From Brevundimonas subvibrioides (GTDB lineage Bacteria > Pseudomonadota > Alphaproteobacteria > Caulobacterales > Caulobacteraceae), in NCBI RefSeq assembly GCF_002280785.1, contig NZ_NCEQ01000008.1:1-64000 (forward strand): a stretch of DNA of 64,000 nucleotides, written 5' to 3'. The translations under genes and the position numbers were made by a program. Shown here in pieces: positions 33,905 to 42,157 of this stretch. A model generated the notes under the pieces. The model saw only the letters and a list, made by a program, of their open reading frames with translations, did no database searches and had not been told where the DNA came from. Within the stretch, counting starts at the first letter, position 1, and each line of letters begins with the position of its first letter.

Positions 33905-35272
33905 ATGGCGAAGAGACCGGCGACGGCGAAGAAGACCCTGTCGGCGGCGAACCTGAAGGCGCTCGGGGACGTGCGTCTGGCCGATCTGCTGATGGAGATG
34001 GCGGGCGAGGACGCGGGCTGGAAGCGGCGGCTGCGCATGGAGCTGGCGGCCGAGGTCGGGGCGGCCGATCTGGCGCTGGAGATCGACAAGCGGCTGAACA
34101 CCCTGGCGGGCAGCCGGACCCGGGTGTCGTGGCGCAAGCGGCCGGAATTGCTGGCCGACCTGGCGACCGTCCGCCGGATCATTGTGGACAGGCTGGCGGC
34201 CATGGATGCGCGGCTGGGGCTGGACCGGCTGGTGGCCTGGTTCGACCTCTATCCGGGGCTGGCCGCGCGGGTGAAGGATCCAAAGGGCGAGCTGGCCCTG
34301 TTGTTCGACGGGTCATCGACGGAACTGGCCGCGACGGCCTCGCTGGCGGGGGCGGAGGTGGCGGCGCCGATCCTGATCGAGGCGCTGAATACGCGACTGT
34401 CGGAATGGGGCAGCTGGATCGGGCGCGGGGCCGCGGGGCTGAGCAGGCCCCTGGCGCGGGCGCTGCTGCTCGGGATCACCCAGGGGAGGCCCAGGCCCAC
34501 GGGGCGGCTGGCGCTGGTGGTGAGGAAGCTGGCGGACCGGGCGGGCGACCTGGACGCCTGGGTCTCCTCGCTGCCGGAGGAGGATCGGGTCAGGCCGGAG
34601 ATCGGGGCCGAGATCGCGCGACGGCTGGCCGAGGCGGGACGGGCGGGAGAGGCGCGGGCGGCGCTGGAGGCGTCGCGGCCGAGGCCGGTCGAGGCGGCAC
34701 GCTCGGGCCGGCGCGAACCGGAACCGCCGCCGCCGCCGCCGGAAAACTGGCTGACCGCCGAGATCGCCGTGCTGGAAGCCGAGGGCGATGCGAAGGGCGC
34801 CAGCGACGCGCGCTGGATGCTGTTCGAACGGACCCTGGCCGAGGCGCCGCTGCGGGCCGAGATCGCCAGACTGGCCGACTTCGAGGACGTCGTCGCCCTG
34901 GACCGCGCCTTCGCCCATGCGGCCGCCTGGCCCGACGCGACAGCGGGCCTGAGGTTCCTGATGACCTGGCCGGCGCTGCGCGAGGCGGGGGAGATGGTGG
35001 TGGCGCGGGCCGGCGACCTGCGCGGCTCGGCCGATGAGGTTCCGCTGTGGGCGTCGCGGCTGGAGGGACGGCATCCGGCGGCGGCCCTGGTCCTGTTGCG
35101 GGCGCGGGCCGTGGCCCTGACCCGGCTGGCGCTGAGCAACGGCGGGGAGGAGGTTGAGCACCTGATCCAGCAGGCGGCGGCGCTGGCCGAGCAGGTCGGC
35201 GACGACGGTCAGGACGGCTTCCTGCTGGCGCTGGAAGAGGCCGCGCGGCCGGTGAGGCGAGGGTGGCGCTGA
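33905..35272 (+). CDS. DUF6880 family protein
   Basis: A 455-residue, largely helical, Ala/Arg/Leu-rich protein. The N-terminus (LSAANLKALGDVRLADLLMEMAGEDAGWKRRLRMELA) matches my memory of DUF6880 proteins, common in Caulobacterales. No catalytic motif is apparent; a proline run (PPPPPP, about residues 278-283) separates two helical halves. Function unknown. It is divergent from the TonB-C-like gene and convergent with tRNA-Leu 5 bp away. Confidence 0.78.
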   Translation: MAKRPATAKKTLSAANLKALGDVRLADLLMEMAGEDAGWKRRLRMELAAEVGAADLALEIDKRLNTLAGSRTRVSWRKRPELLADLATVRRIIVDRLAAMDARLGLDRLVAWFDLYPGLAARVKDPKGELALLFDGSSTELAATASLAGAEVAAPILIEALNTRLSEWGSWIGRGAAGLSRPLARALLLGITQGRPRPTGRLALVVRKLADRAGDLDAWVSSLPEEDRVRPEIGAEIARRLAEAGRAGEARAALEASRPRPVEAARSGRREPEPPPPPPENWLTAEIAVLEAEGDAKGASDARWMLFERTLAEAPLRAEIARLADFEDVVALDRAFAHAAAWPDATAGLRFLMTWPALREAGEMVVARAGDLRGSADEVPLWASRLEGRHPAAALVLLRARAVALTRLALSNGGEEVEHLIQQAAALAEQVGDDGQDGFLLALEEAARPVRRGWR

Positions 35273-35277
35273 GAATG

Positions 35278-35362
35278 TGGTGCCCCCGGTCGGACTCGAA
35301 CCGACACTCCTCGCGGAACCGGATTTTGAGTCCGGCGCGTCTACCAATTCCACCACAGGGGC
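35278..35362 (-). tRNA. tRNA-Leu (anticodon CAA)
   Basis: An 85-nt class II tRNA on the minus strand. Acceptor GCCCCTG pairs with CGGGGGC (one G-U), the D region is GGAATTGGTAGACGCG, the anticodon arm CCGGA-CTCAAAA-TCCGG gives CAA, a variable arm is present, the T arm is CGGT/ACCG-like and CCA is encoded at 35278-35280. It decodes UUG. Confidence 0.95.
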
Positions 35363-35365
35363 CCG

Positions 35366-35421
35366 CAGGGTTGCTGTAGAGCGAGGGAAGGCCTCGCGCT
35401 ACAGCAACCCTGCCATTTTTT
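35366..35421 (+). terminator. Strong hairpin terminator with 21-bp stem
   Basis: CAGGGTTGCTGTAGAGCGAGG pairs with CCTCGCGCTACAGCAACCCTG with one mismatch, loop GAAGG, followed by a run of six T (35416-35421). On the plus strand it would end DUF6880 transcripts after they traverse the antisense of tRNA-Leu. A copy of the 38-bp dispersed repeat follows at 35424-35461. Confidence 0.75.
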
Positions 35422-35423
35422 GT

Positions 35424-35461
35424 GGGCTACCGCTCGCGACGCGGTCGCTCGCTGCTTGAGC
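35424..35461 (+). repeat. Third copy of the ~38-bp dispersed repeat
   Basis: Nearly identical to 9424-9461, sharing CGCTCGCGACGCGGTCGCTC and GCTTGAGCC. It sits between the terminator and the ATP-grasp gene. Function unknown. Confidence 0.8.
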
Positions 35462-35516
35462 CAGATTCTCAGCTGTGCCCCTTGCGTTCCATCATGGTGT
35501 AACGCACATCCCCGCC

Positions 35517-36455
35517 ATGACCGAGCCTCTCCCTGACCTCGCCATCGTCTATGAGCATCCCGAATGGTTCGAGCCGCTGTTCGCGGCCCTGGATCGGCAC
35601 GGGGTCAGCTATGTGAAGGTCCCGCTGGCGGACAGCACCTTCGATCCGGCCGGGTCGCCGGCGCCGGGGACGGTGGTGTTCAGCCGCGTGGCGATGTCGT
35701 CCTTCCTGCGCGAGCCGGAGCATCCGATCTTCTACGCCCAGAGCCTGTTCGAGCATTGGCAGGGCCAGGGGACGCGGGTGGTCAATGCCTCGGCCCTGAA
35801 CATCGACACCTCCAAGGCGCGGCAGATGTCCCTGATCGCCCGGCTGGGCCTGAAGGGGCCGGCGACGCGGGTGGCGCACCGGCAGACGGACATTCCCAGG
35901 GCGGCCGAGGGGCTGCGCTACCCGGTGCTGGTCAAGGCCGACATCGGCGGGGCCGGGGCGGGCATCACCCGCTATGACGACCCCGAAAAGCTGGCCGAGG
36001 CGGCGGGCGAGAAATGGTGCCCCGTCGGGGTCAACGGTCTCTCCCTGATCCAGGAATATGCGCCGCGCCGGGACGGGAAGATCACCCGGGTCGAGACGCT
36101 GAACGGCAAATATCTGTACGCCATCGATATCGAGAGCCCGGGCGACGCCTTCGACCTGTGTCCCGCAGACGCCTGTCTGGTGCGGCCGGGCGCGCCGACC
36201 CTGACCATGACGAAGACCACCCCGCCGCCCGAGATCATCGCGGCGGTCGAGCGGCTGGCCGTCGCGGGCCAGCTGGAGGTCGGGGGCGTCGAATATCTGA
36301 TCGACGACCGGGACGGGTCGGTCCTGTTTTACGACATCAACGGCCTGTCCAACTTCGTCGCGAAGCCGGTCGAGGTGCTGGGCTTCGATCCGCATGACAA
36401 TCTGGTCGAATGGCTCAAGGGCATCGTGGCCGAAGAGAAGGCGAAACGCGCATGA
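35517..36455 (+). CDS. ATP-grasp (RimK/glutathione-synthetase-like) protein
   Basis: A 312-residue protein with the ATP-grasp layout: an N-terminal pre-ATP domain, ALNIDTSKARQMSLIARLGL, the P-loop-like VLVKADIGGAGAGITRYD, IQEYAPRRDGKITRVETLNGKYLYAI and the metal site YDINGLSNF. This suggests carboxylate-amine ligation; the substrate is unknown. The ATG at 35517 is chosen within a slightly longer frame. Its stop overlaps the LLM-oxidoreductase start (ATGA), so the two are co-translated and may act in one pathway. Confidence 0.85.
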   Translation: MTEPLPDLAIVYEHPEWFEPLFAALDRHGVSYVKVPLADSTFDPAGSPAPGTVVFSRVAMSSFLREPEHPIFYAQSLFEHWQGQGTRVVNASALNIDTSKARQMSLIARLGLKGPATRVAHRQTDIPRAAEGLRYPVLVKADIGGAGAGITRYDDPEKLAEAAGEKWCPVGVNGLSLIQEYAPRRDGKITRVETLNGKYLYAIDIESPGDAFDLCPADACLVRPGAPTLTMTKTTPPPEIIAAVERLAVAGQLEVGGVEYLIDDRDGSVLFYDINGLSNFVAKPVEVLGFDPHDNLVEWLKGIVAEEKAKRA

Positions 36456-37495
36456 GGTATGGATACTGGGCGCCGGTCTTCGGCGGGTGGCTGAGGAACA
36501 TCGCCGACGAGCGGGAGGCGTCGTGGGAGAATGCGTCGCGGCTGGTCAAGCGGTCCGAGGCCCTGGGCTATGATCTGACCCTGATCGCCGAGCTCAATCT
36601 GAACGACATCAAGGGCATCGAGGCCCCGGCCCTGGACGCCTGGTCGACGGCGGCCGCGCTGGCGGCGGTGACCGAGACGATCGAGCTGATGGTCGCGGTG
36701 CGTCCGAACTTCCACCAGCCGGCCCTGTTCGCCAAACAGGCGGCCAATATCGACCGGATCTCGAACGGACGGCTGGCCCTGAACGTCGTCTCGTCCTGGT
36801 GGGCGAAGGAGGCGGAATCCTACGGCCTGCAGTTCGACCGGCACGACGATCGCTATGGCCGGACGGCCGAGTGGCTGACCGTGCTGTCGCGCCTGTGGAC
36901 CGAGAAGCGCGTCGATTTCGAGGGCAAATACTACACGCTGCAGGACGCGATCGTGGAGCCGAAGCCGACCTCCACCCCCGAGCGGCCGCGCCCGGTCATC
37001 TATGCCGGCGGCGAGTCGGAGGCGGCCAAGACCCTGATCGCGAAACACTGCGACGCCTATGTCATGCACGGCGACGAGCCCGAGCATATCGCGGCGAAGA
37101 TCGCCGACATGCGTGCGCGGCGGGAAGGCTTCGGCTTGCCGCCGATGTCATACGGCATGGCCGGCTATGCGATCGTGCGCGACACCCAGGCCGAAGCCGA
37201 ACGTGAGCTGGAGCGGATCACGACCATTCCCGGTCTGGCGGACGGCACGCCGCCGGCGGGGTTCGCCAACTTCGACCAGTGGCTGTCGGGCACCGAGCTG
37301 GAGCGGGAGCTGAAGATCCGTGAGTACAGCGTCTCGAACCGCGGTCTGCGCCCCGGCTTCGTCGGGACGCCCGAGACCGTCCGTGCACGGATGGACGAGT
37401 TCGAGGCCGCCGGTCTGGACCTGGTCCTGCTGCAGATGTCGCCGCAGGAGGAAGAGATGGAGCGGTTCTCGGCCCAGGTGATCCGGGCGAATTAG
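36452..37495 (+). CDS. LLM-class flavin-dependent oxidoreductase
   Basis: A 347-residue luciferase-like monooxygenase family protein. Features: MRYGYWAPVFGGWLRN start, LTLIAELN, the barrel segment LMVAVRPNFHQPALFAKQAANIDRISNGRLALNVVSSWW typical of alkanesulfonate-monooxygenase-like members, and YAGGESEAAK. It uses FMN or F420-type flavin; substrate unknown. Overlaps the ATP-grasp gene by 4 bp. Its stop overlaps the stop of a degraded gene on the opposite strand. Confidence 0.9.
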   Translation: MRYGYWAPVFGGWLRNIADEREASWENASRLVKRSEALGYDLTLIAELNLNDIKGIEAPALDAWSTAAALAAVTETIELMVAVRPNFHQPALFAKQAANIDRISNGRLALNVVSSWWAKEAESYGLQFDRHDDRYGRTAEWLTVLSRLWTEKRVDFEGKYYTLQDAIVEPKPTSTPERPRPVIYAGGESEAAKTLIAKHCDAYVMHGDEPEHIAAKIADMRARREGFGLPPMSYGMAGYAIVRDTQAEAERELERITTIPGLADGTPPAGFANFDQWLSGTELERELKIREYSVSNRGLRPGFVGTPETVRARMDEFEAAGLDLVLLQMSPQEEEMERFSAQVIRAN

Positions 37496-37678
37496 CGTCC
37501 GGGAATGCTGAAGCGGATGGTGAAGGTCACCGGTCCGCCGTCGAGCGGGCGGGCGAAGCCTTCGCCGGCCTCCAGCCTCGCGTCACGGGCGGCGCGAACC
37601 GCTTCGCGCCCGAAGTCGGCGCCGCCGGGGCGTTCGACCTCGACCGGCGGCGGCGGTGGCGAGGGCTTTCAGACGCAT
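37492..37678 (-). pseudogene. Remnant of a small TonB-C-like exported protein
   Basis: An ATG at 37678 opens MRLKALATAAA, a signal-peptide-like start, but that frame soon becomes Arg-rich and stops. The adjacent frame carries VEVERPGGADFGREAV and ends GPVTFTIRFSIPGR-stop, like the end of a TonB C-terminal domain, but has an in-frame TGA just upstream and no start. The frame change falls in a (GCC)n run. It lies 28 bp downstream of the CcdC-like gene on the same strand. Best read as a frameshifted, internally deleted gene; a sequencing error in the GC run would also explain part of it. Confidence 0.45.
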
Positions 37679-37705
37679 ACGCTCACTCTCGACCGGCGGA
37701 CCGGA

Positions 37706-38248
37706 TCAGGCGGCGGGCGCGGCCTCGACGTGGCTGTCGGTTCCGCCGGCCTGGACGCGGCGGGCCCGGATGTACATCTCGATCCGCTGGACCACGATCA
37801 TGCCGACCACGAAGACCAGGAAGGCGTCGGTGATGGCCAGGGCATTCAAATGCCAGGCGGCCGCGTGGGGTTCCAGCACCGAGCGCAGGGTGCTGCGGCC
37901 GAGGAAGAGGCCGATGATCAGGATGACGCCGAGGGGCGAGGCCTGGGCCTTCAGCACGCCGTCGGGGGCCCGCTGGATGGTCGTCATCTTGCCGCGCCAC
38001 CAGCCGGCGGCGCAGCCGAGGAGGAAGCCGACCACGAGGATCATCCAGGAGATCGCATCGAACGGGGTGTGATCCATGCCCGGCTGCATGCTGGATCCCC
38101 ACAGGGCCAGACCCATCAGGGGGACGATGATGGCCGGGGTGACCCACATCCATTTCGGTCGCAGCGTCCGGGGGGCGCGGTTCCTGAGCAGGATCAGCGG
38201 CACCATGATCACGAGCGCGATGAGCGGTGCATACTGTTGCGGCGTCAT
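37706..38248 (-). CDS. CcdC-like (DUF1453-type) membrane protein
   Basis: A 180-residue protein with five hydrophobic segments: YAPLIALVIMVPLILL, MWVTPAIIVPLMGLALWG, ISWMILVVGFLLGCAAGWWRG, LGVILIIGLFLGR and ITDAFLVFVVGMIVVQRIEMY. The order, and the GWWRGK and QRIEMYIRAR ends, recall CcdC/DUF1453 proteins of unknown function. The assignment is from memory and moderate. A half palindrome (38313-38341) lies upstream. Confidence 0.65.
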   Translation of the reverse strand: MTPQQYAPLIALVIMVPLILLRNRAPRTLRPKWMWVTPAIIVPLMGLALWGSSMQPGMDHTPFDAISWMILVVGFLLGCAAGWWRGKMTTIQRAPDGVLKAQASPLGVILIIGLFLGRSTLRSVLEPHAAAWHLNALAITDAFLVFVVGMIVVQRIEMYIRARRVQAGGTDSHVEAAPAA

Positions 38249-38312
38249 GGCTGTTCCCCGAAGCTCGGCGAACGCTACCCCAGAGGGTGAAAGCGCGGCA
38301 AGCGGCCGCAGT

Positions 38313-38341
38313 CGTTTCCGTCTCCCGCAGGGGGAGAAGGA
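38313..38341 (+). repeat. Half-unit of the TTCTCCC-type palindrome
   Basis: Contains TCTCCCGCAGGGGGAGAAGGA, the core palindrome found in full composite form at 55592-55794. It lies between the CcdC-like gene and the fumarylacetoacetase stop. Confidence 0.5.
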
Positions 38342-38345
38342 ATCC

Positions 38346-39353
38346 TCAGACGGGTTGCACGACCTGTTCGATGGCCCCGAAGATCGAGTGATGCCTGTCG
38401 TCGAGCATCTCGATGCGGACGGTGTCGCCGTACTTCAGGAAGGGGGTCACGGCCGCGCCCCCGGTGATGGTTTCGACGGTGCGGATCTCGGCGATGCAGG
38501 AATAGCCCTGGCCACCCTGATCGACCGGCTTGCCCGGGCCGCCGTCGGCGCCCTTGTTCGACACGGTGCCCGAGCCGATGATCGTGCCTGCGCCCAGGCT
38601 GCGGGTCTTCGCGAGGTGGGCGATCAGGACGCCGAAGTCGAAGGTCATGTCGACGCCCGCGTCGGCGGCGCCGAAGTCCTTGCCGTTCAACTGGACTGAC
38701 AGGGCGCCGGACAGTTTGCCGTCCTTCCAGCGATCGCCGAGGGCCGCGGGGGTGACGAAGACGGGCGACAGGGTCGAGGCCGGCTTGGACTGGACGAATC
38801 CGAACCCCTTGCCGAGTTCGCCGGGGATCAGGTTGCGCAGGGAGACGTCATTGACGAGCCCGACGAGGCGGATACAGCCGCGCGCCTCCTCCGGCGTCAC
38901 GCCCTGCGGCACGTCGCCGGTGACGACGACGATCTCGGCCTCCAGGTCGCAGCCCCAGCTTTCGTCGGCGAGCAGGATCGGGTCGCGGGCGCCCATGAAG
39001 TGGTCAGAGCCGCCCTGGTACATCAGGGGGTCGGTCCAGAAGCTGGCCGGCATCTCGGCGCCGCGCGCCTTACGCACCAGTTCGACGTGGTTCACATAGG
39101 CCGACCCATCCGCCCACTGATAGGCGCGGGGCAGGGGGGCGGCGGCGTCGCGTTCGTGGAAGCGTCCGCGCGGCACGGCCTCGTGATCGAGGCTCTCGGC
39201 CAGGGCGCGGAGCCTGGGCTCGCAACGCTCCCAGTCGTCGAGCGCCGCCTGCAGGCTGGGCGCGATCAGGAAGGCGTCGGTGAACCAGGCGAGGTCCGAG
39301 GAGACGACCACGAGGCGACCGTCACGGCCGTGCTTGAGCGAGGCGAGTTTCAT
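38346..39353 (-). CDS. Fumarylacetoacetate hydrolase family protein
   Basis: A 335-residue protein of the FAH superfamily. Seen: YVNHVELVRKARGAEMP, YQGGSDHFMGARDPI, metal-site acidic residues in CDLEAEIVVVTGDVPQG, DVSLRNLIPGELGKGFGF and GTIIGSGTVSNKG. In tyrosine catabolism this enzyme splits fumarylacetoacetate to fumarate and acetoacetate. 4-Hydroxyphenylpyruvate dioxygenase lies 3 kb away on the same strand, which supports that role. Homogentisate dioxygenase and maleylacetoacetate isomerase are not in the window. Confidence 0.87.
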   Translation of the reverse strand: MKLASLKHGRDGRLVVVSSDLAWFTDAFLIAPSLQAALDDWERCEPRLRALAESLDHEAVPRGRFHERDAAAPLPRAYQWADGSAYVNHVELVRKARGAEMPASFWTDPLMYQGGSDHFMGARDPILLADESWGCDLEAEIVVVTGDVPQGVTPEEARGCIRLVGLVNDVSLRNLIPGELGKGFGFVQSKPASTLSPVFVTPAALGDRWKDGKLSGALSVQLNGKDFGAADAGVDMTFDFGVLIAHLAKTRSLGAGTIIGSGTVSNKGADGGPGKPVDQGGQGYSCIAEIRTVETITGGAAVTPFLKYGDTVRIEMLDDRHHSIFGAIEQVVQPV

Positions 39354-39391
39354 GCGTTCAGGCTAGGCGTTTTCGGCTCGCCTGCAAACCG

Positions 39392-40261
39392 TCAGTGGCG
39401 GGTCCCGACGCTGTGGCCATGGCCGCCGGACAGCTCGCTGGCGGACGGACGGCGGTTCAGGGCGCGCTGGGCGGCCTTCAGCTCGTCGACCCGGCCGTCC
39501 CGATTCGACCAGTAGTCGTTGAAGGCGCGGACGGCCTTGTCCAGGGCGTCGATCTGTTCGGCGTGGGTGCCGTCGCGCTTGACCGTCCTGGGGGCGGCGG
39601 GCTTGTCCTCGGGCTTCCCCGGCTGGGCCGAAGGCGGGGCGCAGCCTGCGGGACGGTCATGGCGGGGGTCGTCGCCCGTCGGGACGGCCGCGCCGCCGAT
39701 ATAGATCTGGTTGATGGACAGGGGCTGGGCGACGCCCGGACGGCCGTGGCCGCAGGAGCAGCCGCTGGGCGCGCCGTGGCCGCCGCAGGTGCAACCCCTG
39801 GCCTCGGCTTTGGCCTCGGCCTTTGGTTCCGGCTTGGCCGGTTCCTCGATCTTGCCTTCGCCCGCGGTTTCGAGCGCCTTGGCGTGCCCGGCCAGTTCCT
39901 TGCCGATCACCATCAGAGGTCCGAGATACTCCTTGATCTTGCGGGCCAGCACCTCGGCCTTCTGTTTCAGCTCGTTGCTGTTGGCGGAGCGGGCCTCGGC
40001 CGCGTAGCGGCGGATGACGCTGTAGATTTCCCCGGGGGCCTTGACGGAGTCCGCGCCGCCGGCCTCCCCGGCCTGCCGGCGGCCGAGCACGTACATGCCC
40101 GCGGCGATAGCCAGGATCAGCAGCACAAGCAGCAGGGCCAGCAGCGGCGGCAAACCGAGGAACAGGGTGTCCTGCACGGGGGTGAAGACGGCGTCGGCTG
40201 CTTCGAAATCCGATGGATACAAGGCCCGTTCCTCCACTGTCGCCGAACGCCGTCCGATCAT
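39392..40261 (-). CDS. Single-pass membrane protein with Cys/Gly/His-rich linker
   Basis: A 289-residue protein. It has one transmembrane helix near residues 32-60 (LFLGLPPLLALLLVLLILAI), a helical region (EIYSVIRRYAAEARSANSNELKQ) likely coiled coil, then a Pro/Glu/Lys-rich segment and an unusual CTCGGHG...CSCGHG cluster that could bind metal. The C-terminal part (QIDALDKAVRAFNDYWSNR) is helical again. No known family recognised. The function is unknown. Confidence 0.65.
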   Translation of the reverse strand: MIGRRSATVEERALYPSDFEAADAVFTPVQDTLFLGLPPLLALLLVLLILAIAAGMYVLGRRQAGEAGGADSVKAPGEIYSVIRRYAAEARSANSNELKQKAEVLARKIKEYLGPLMVIGKELAGHAKALETAGEGKIEEPAKPEPKAEAKAEARGCTCGGHGAPSGCSCGHGRPGVAQPLSINQIYIGGAAVPTGDDPRHDRPAGCAPPSAQPGKPEDKPAAPRTVKRDGTHAEQIDALDKAVRAFNDYWSNRDGRVDELKAAQRALNRRPSASELSGGHGHSVGTRH

Positions 40262-40330
40262 GGCGCAGGGGCCAACGCCTGACCACGGAAAAGGTTAATG
40301 GCGCAAGGTGAAGGTTGTGGGTTCAGCGCT

Positions 40331-40594
40331 TCAGGAGGGGGCGTGCAGGATGGCGCGCGTCTCGACGCCTTCGCGGGCCGCAGCGTCGCGCACCTCGACC
40401 TCGACGATGATCGCGCCCTCGGGATCCAGGGCCCAGAGGTAGCGACGCTCTATCTCGACCGTGCGGCCGGATGGGGCGAAGCCTTCGAAACTGTCGCCCC
40501 AGGGGGTGATCCGCCTGAGTTCGGGCCAGGTCATGGCGCAGGCGGCGTTGAGCTCCTCCTGCGCCATGACGGTCAGTTCGTCGGGCGGCGTCAC
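40331..40594 (-). CDS. Hypothetical 87-residue protein
   Basis: Begins at a GTG (40594) overlapping the stop of the methyltransferase-like gene as GTGA. The protein has alternating strand/helix character (FAPSGRTVEIERRYLWALDPEGAIIVEVEVRDAA). No family recognised. Tight coupling to the upstream gene supports it being real. An internal ATG ten codons in is an alternative start. Confidence 0.6.
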   Translation of the reverse strand: MTPPDELTVMAQEELNAACAMTWPELRRITPWGDSFEGFAPSGRTVEIERRYLWALDPEGAIIVEVEVRDAAAREGVETRAILHAPS

Positions 40595-41067
40595 AGCCAC
40601 CGGCGCACCCGGCCGCGGTAGGCGTCGTAGGCGGCGCCGAACAGACCCGCCAGATAGCGTTCCTCGCGCTGGATCACGAAGCGGTCGATCACGACGAGGC
40701 AGGGCAGGAGGAGCAGGATCGTCAGGGGACTGTCGAGGCCGATGGCCAGGCCCAGAAAGGTGACGGCGAAGCCCAGGTAGATGGGGTTGCGCGTGAATCG
40801 ATAGACGCCGTCGGTGACCAGGGCCGTGGTCGGTTTCCATGGCTCGGGGGCGGTGCGGGCGCGGCGGAACAGGCCGACGGCCCAGCCCTCGATCCCGAAG
40901 CCGATCACCAGGCCGGCGATGGCGAGGCCACGCCGGATCGGGGCGTCGAGGCCGAGAGACGGCTCGCCGACCAGGCGTCCCAGACCCCAGCCTGCGATCA
41001 GAAAGCCGAGAAAGATCAGCGGCGGCGGGGCGAGGACGCCGGAGACTTCGGGGCGGGACGCCGTCAT
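40591..41067 (-). CDS. Isoprenylcysteine carboxyl methyltransferase-like membrane protein
   Basis: A 158-residue, four-helix membrane protein of the ICMT/PEMT-like methyltransferase family. The diagnostic C-terminal half is present: GVYRFTRNPIYLGFAVTFLGLAI and EERYLAGLFGAAYDAYRGRVRRWL, the latter carrying the SAM-binding EE..L...G..Y..Y motif. Bacterial substrates are largely unknown. The ATG at 41067 overlaps the isoaspartyl peptidase stop (ATGA), and its own stop overlaps the next GTG. Confidence 0.87.
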   Translation of the reverse strand: MTASRPEVSGVLAPPPLIFLGFLIAGWGLGRLVGEPSLGLDAPIRRGLAIAGLVIGFGIEGWAVGLFRRARTAPEPWKPTTALVTDGVYRFTRNPIYLGFAVTFLGLAIGLDSPLTILLLLPCLVVIDRFVIQREERYLAGLFGAAYDAYRGRVRRWL

Positions 41068-42122
41068 TGCTCGTCGCCGTAGATGGCGACCTCGGCGGGG
41101 GCGTCGGCGCGGATGGAGCCGCGGTACATGCCGGTGGTGGTCATGGCGAAAGCCGGGCGGCCTTGCGCGTCCATGACGATGACCCCGCCGGACCCGCCCA
41201 GCGACAGGGCGTCGTCGACCTCGGCCTGGGCGGCGACCTGACCGGTCGCGCCGTCGGCGATGCGGGAACAGATGTCGCGAGCCACCGAGGCGCGGATGTA
41301 GAATTCGCCGTCGCCGGTCGCCGAGACCGCGCAGCCGTCGCGGTTGGAGGCGTAGGTGCCGGCCCCGATCACCGGCACGTCGCCGACCCGGCCCCAGCGC
41401 TTGCCGGTCGTGCCGCCGGTCGAGGTGCCGGCCGCGAGGCGGCCCTGACCGTCGAGAGCGACGGCGCCGACGGTGCCGAACTTGCGCTCGTTCAGGGGCG
41501 GGGCGGGCTCCAGCGAGGCCATGCCGGCCGGCGGGGCGCCGGCGGGCCGTTCGGGGATCGGCAGGCTGTTGTCGGTCAGGAACTTGACCAGCCCCTGCCA
41601 GCGGCGCTCGGTGAAGAAGTAGCTGGGATCGACCTGCTCCAGCCCCTGCGAGGCGGCGAAGGCGTCGGCGCCCGAGCCGATCAGCATGACGTGGGGGCTC
41701 TGCTCCATCACCGCCCGGGCGGCGGCGATCGGGTGGCGGGTGGTGGTCAGGCCCGCCACGGCGCCGGCGGTCAGGTCCGCGCCGTTCATGACGGCGGCGT
41801 CCAGTTCGTTGCGGCCGGCGCCGGTGAAGACCGCGCCACGTCCGGCGTTGAACAGGGGATCGTCCTCCATCAGCCGGATCGCGGCCTCGACGGCGTCGAG
41901 CGCCTCGCCGCCGTTGCGAAGGACCTCGGCCCCGGCCTCCAGGGCCCGGGTCAGGGCGGCGCGATAGGCGGCGTCCTGTTCCGGCGACAGGTTGGCGCGC
42001 TCGATGACGCCCGCTCCGCCGTGAATGGCGAAGGACCACTGCGGCGCATCCTGCGCGGCGACGGGGGAGGCGAGGGTGAGCGCCGCTACAAGCGCCAGTC
42101 CATACAGCTTCAGATTGTGCAT
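41064..42122 (-). CDS. Exported isoaspartyl peptidase / L-asparaginase (Ntn hydrolase)
   Basis: A 352-residue type 2 asparaginase with signal peptide (LALVAALTLASPVAA). The N-terminal AIHGGAG motif and the autocleavage site KFGTVGAVALD, whose Thr becomes the nucleophile, are clear. GNAGRGAVFTG-like (FNAGRGAVFTG) and GTSTGGTTGKRWGRVGDVP complete the family pattern. It removes isoaspartyl residues from peptides, probably in the periplasm. It is the first gene of a three-gene overlapping operon with the methyltransferase-like and 87-residue proteins. Confidence 0.93.
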   Translation of the reverse strand: MHNLKLYGLALVAALTLASPVAAQDAPQWSFAIHGGAGVIERANLSPEQDAAYRAALTRALEAGAEVLRNGGEALDAVEAAIRLMEDDPLFNAGRGAVFTGAGRNELDAAVMNGADLTAGAVAGLTTTRHPIAAARAVMEQSPHVMLIGSGADAFAASQGLEQVDPSYFFTERRWQGLVKFLTDNSLPIPERPAGAPPAGMASLEPAPPLNERKFGTVGAVALDGQGRLAAGTSTGGTTGKRWGRVGDVPVIGAGTYASNRDGCAVSATGDGEFYIRASVARDICSRIADGATGQVAAQAEVDDALSLGGSGGVIVMDAQGRPAFAMTTTGMYRGSIRADAPAEVAIYGDEQ

Positions 42123-42157
42123 TGGCGTGTGATCCCTGTTCGCGCTATATTCTGGGT

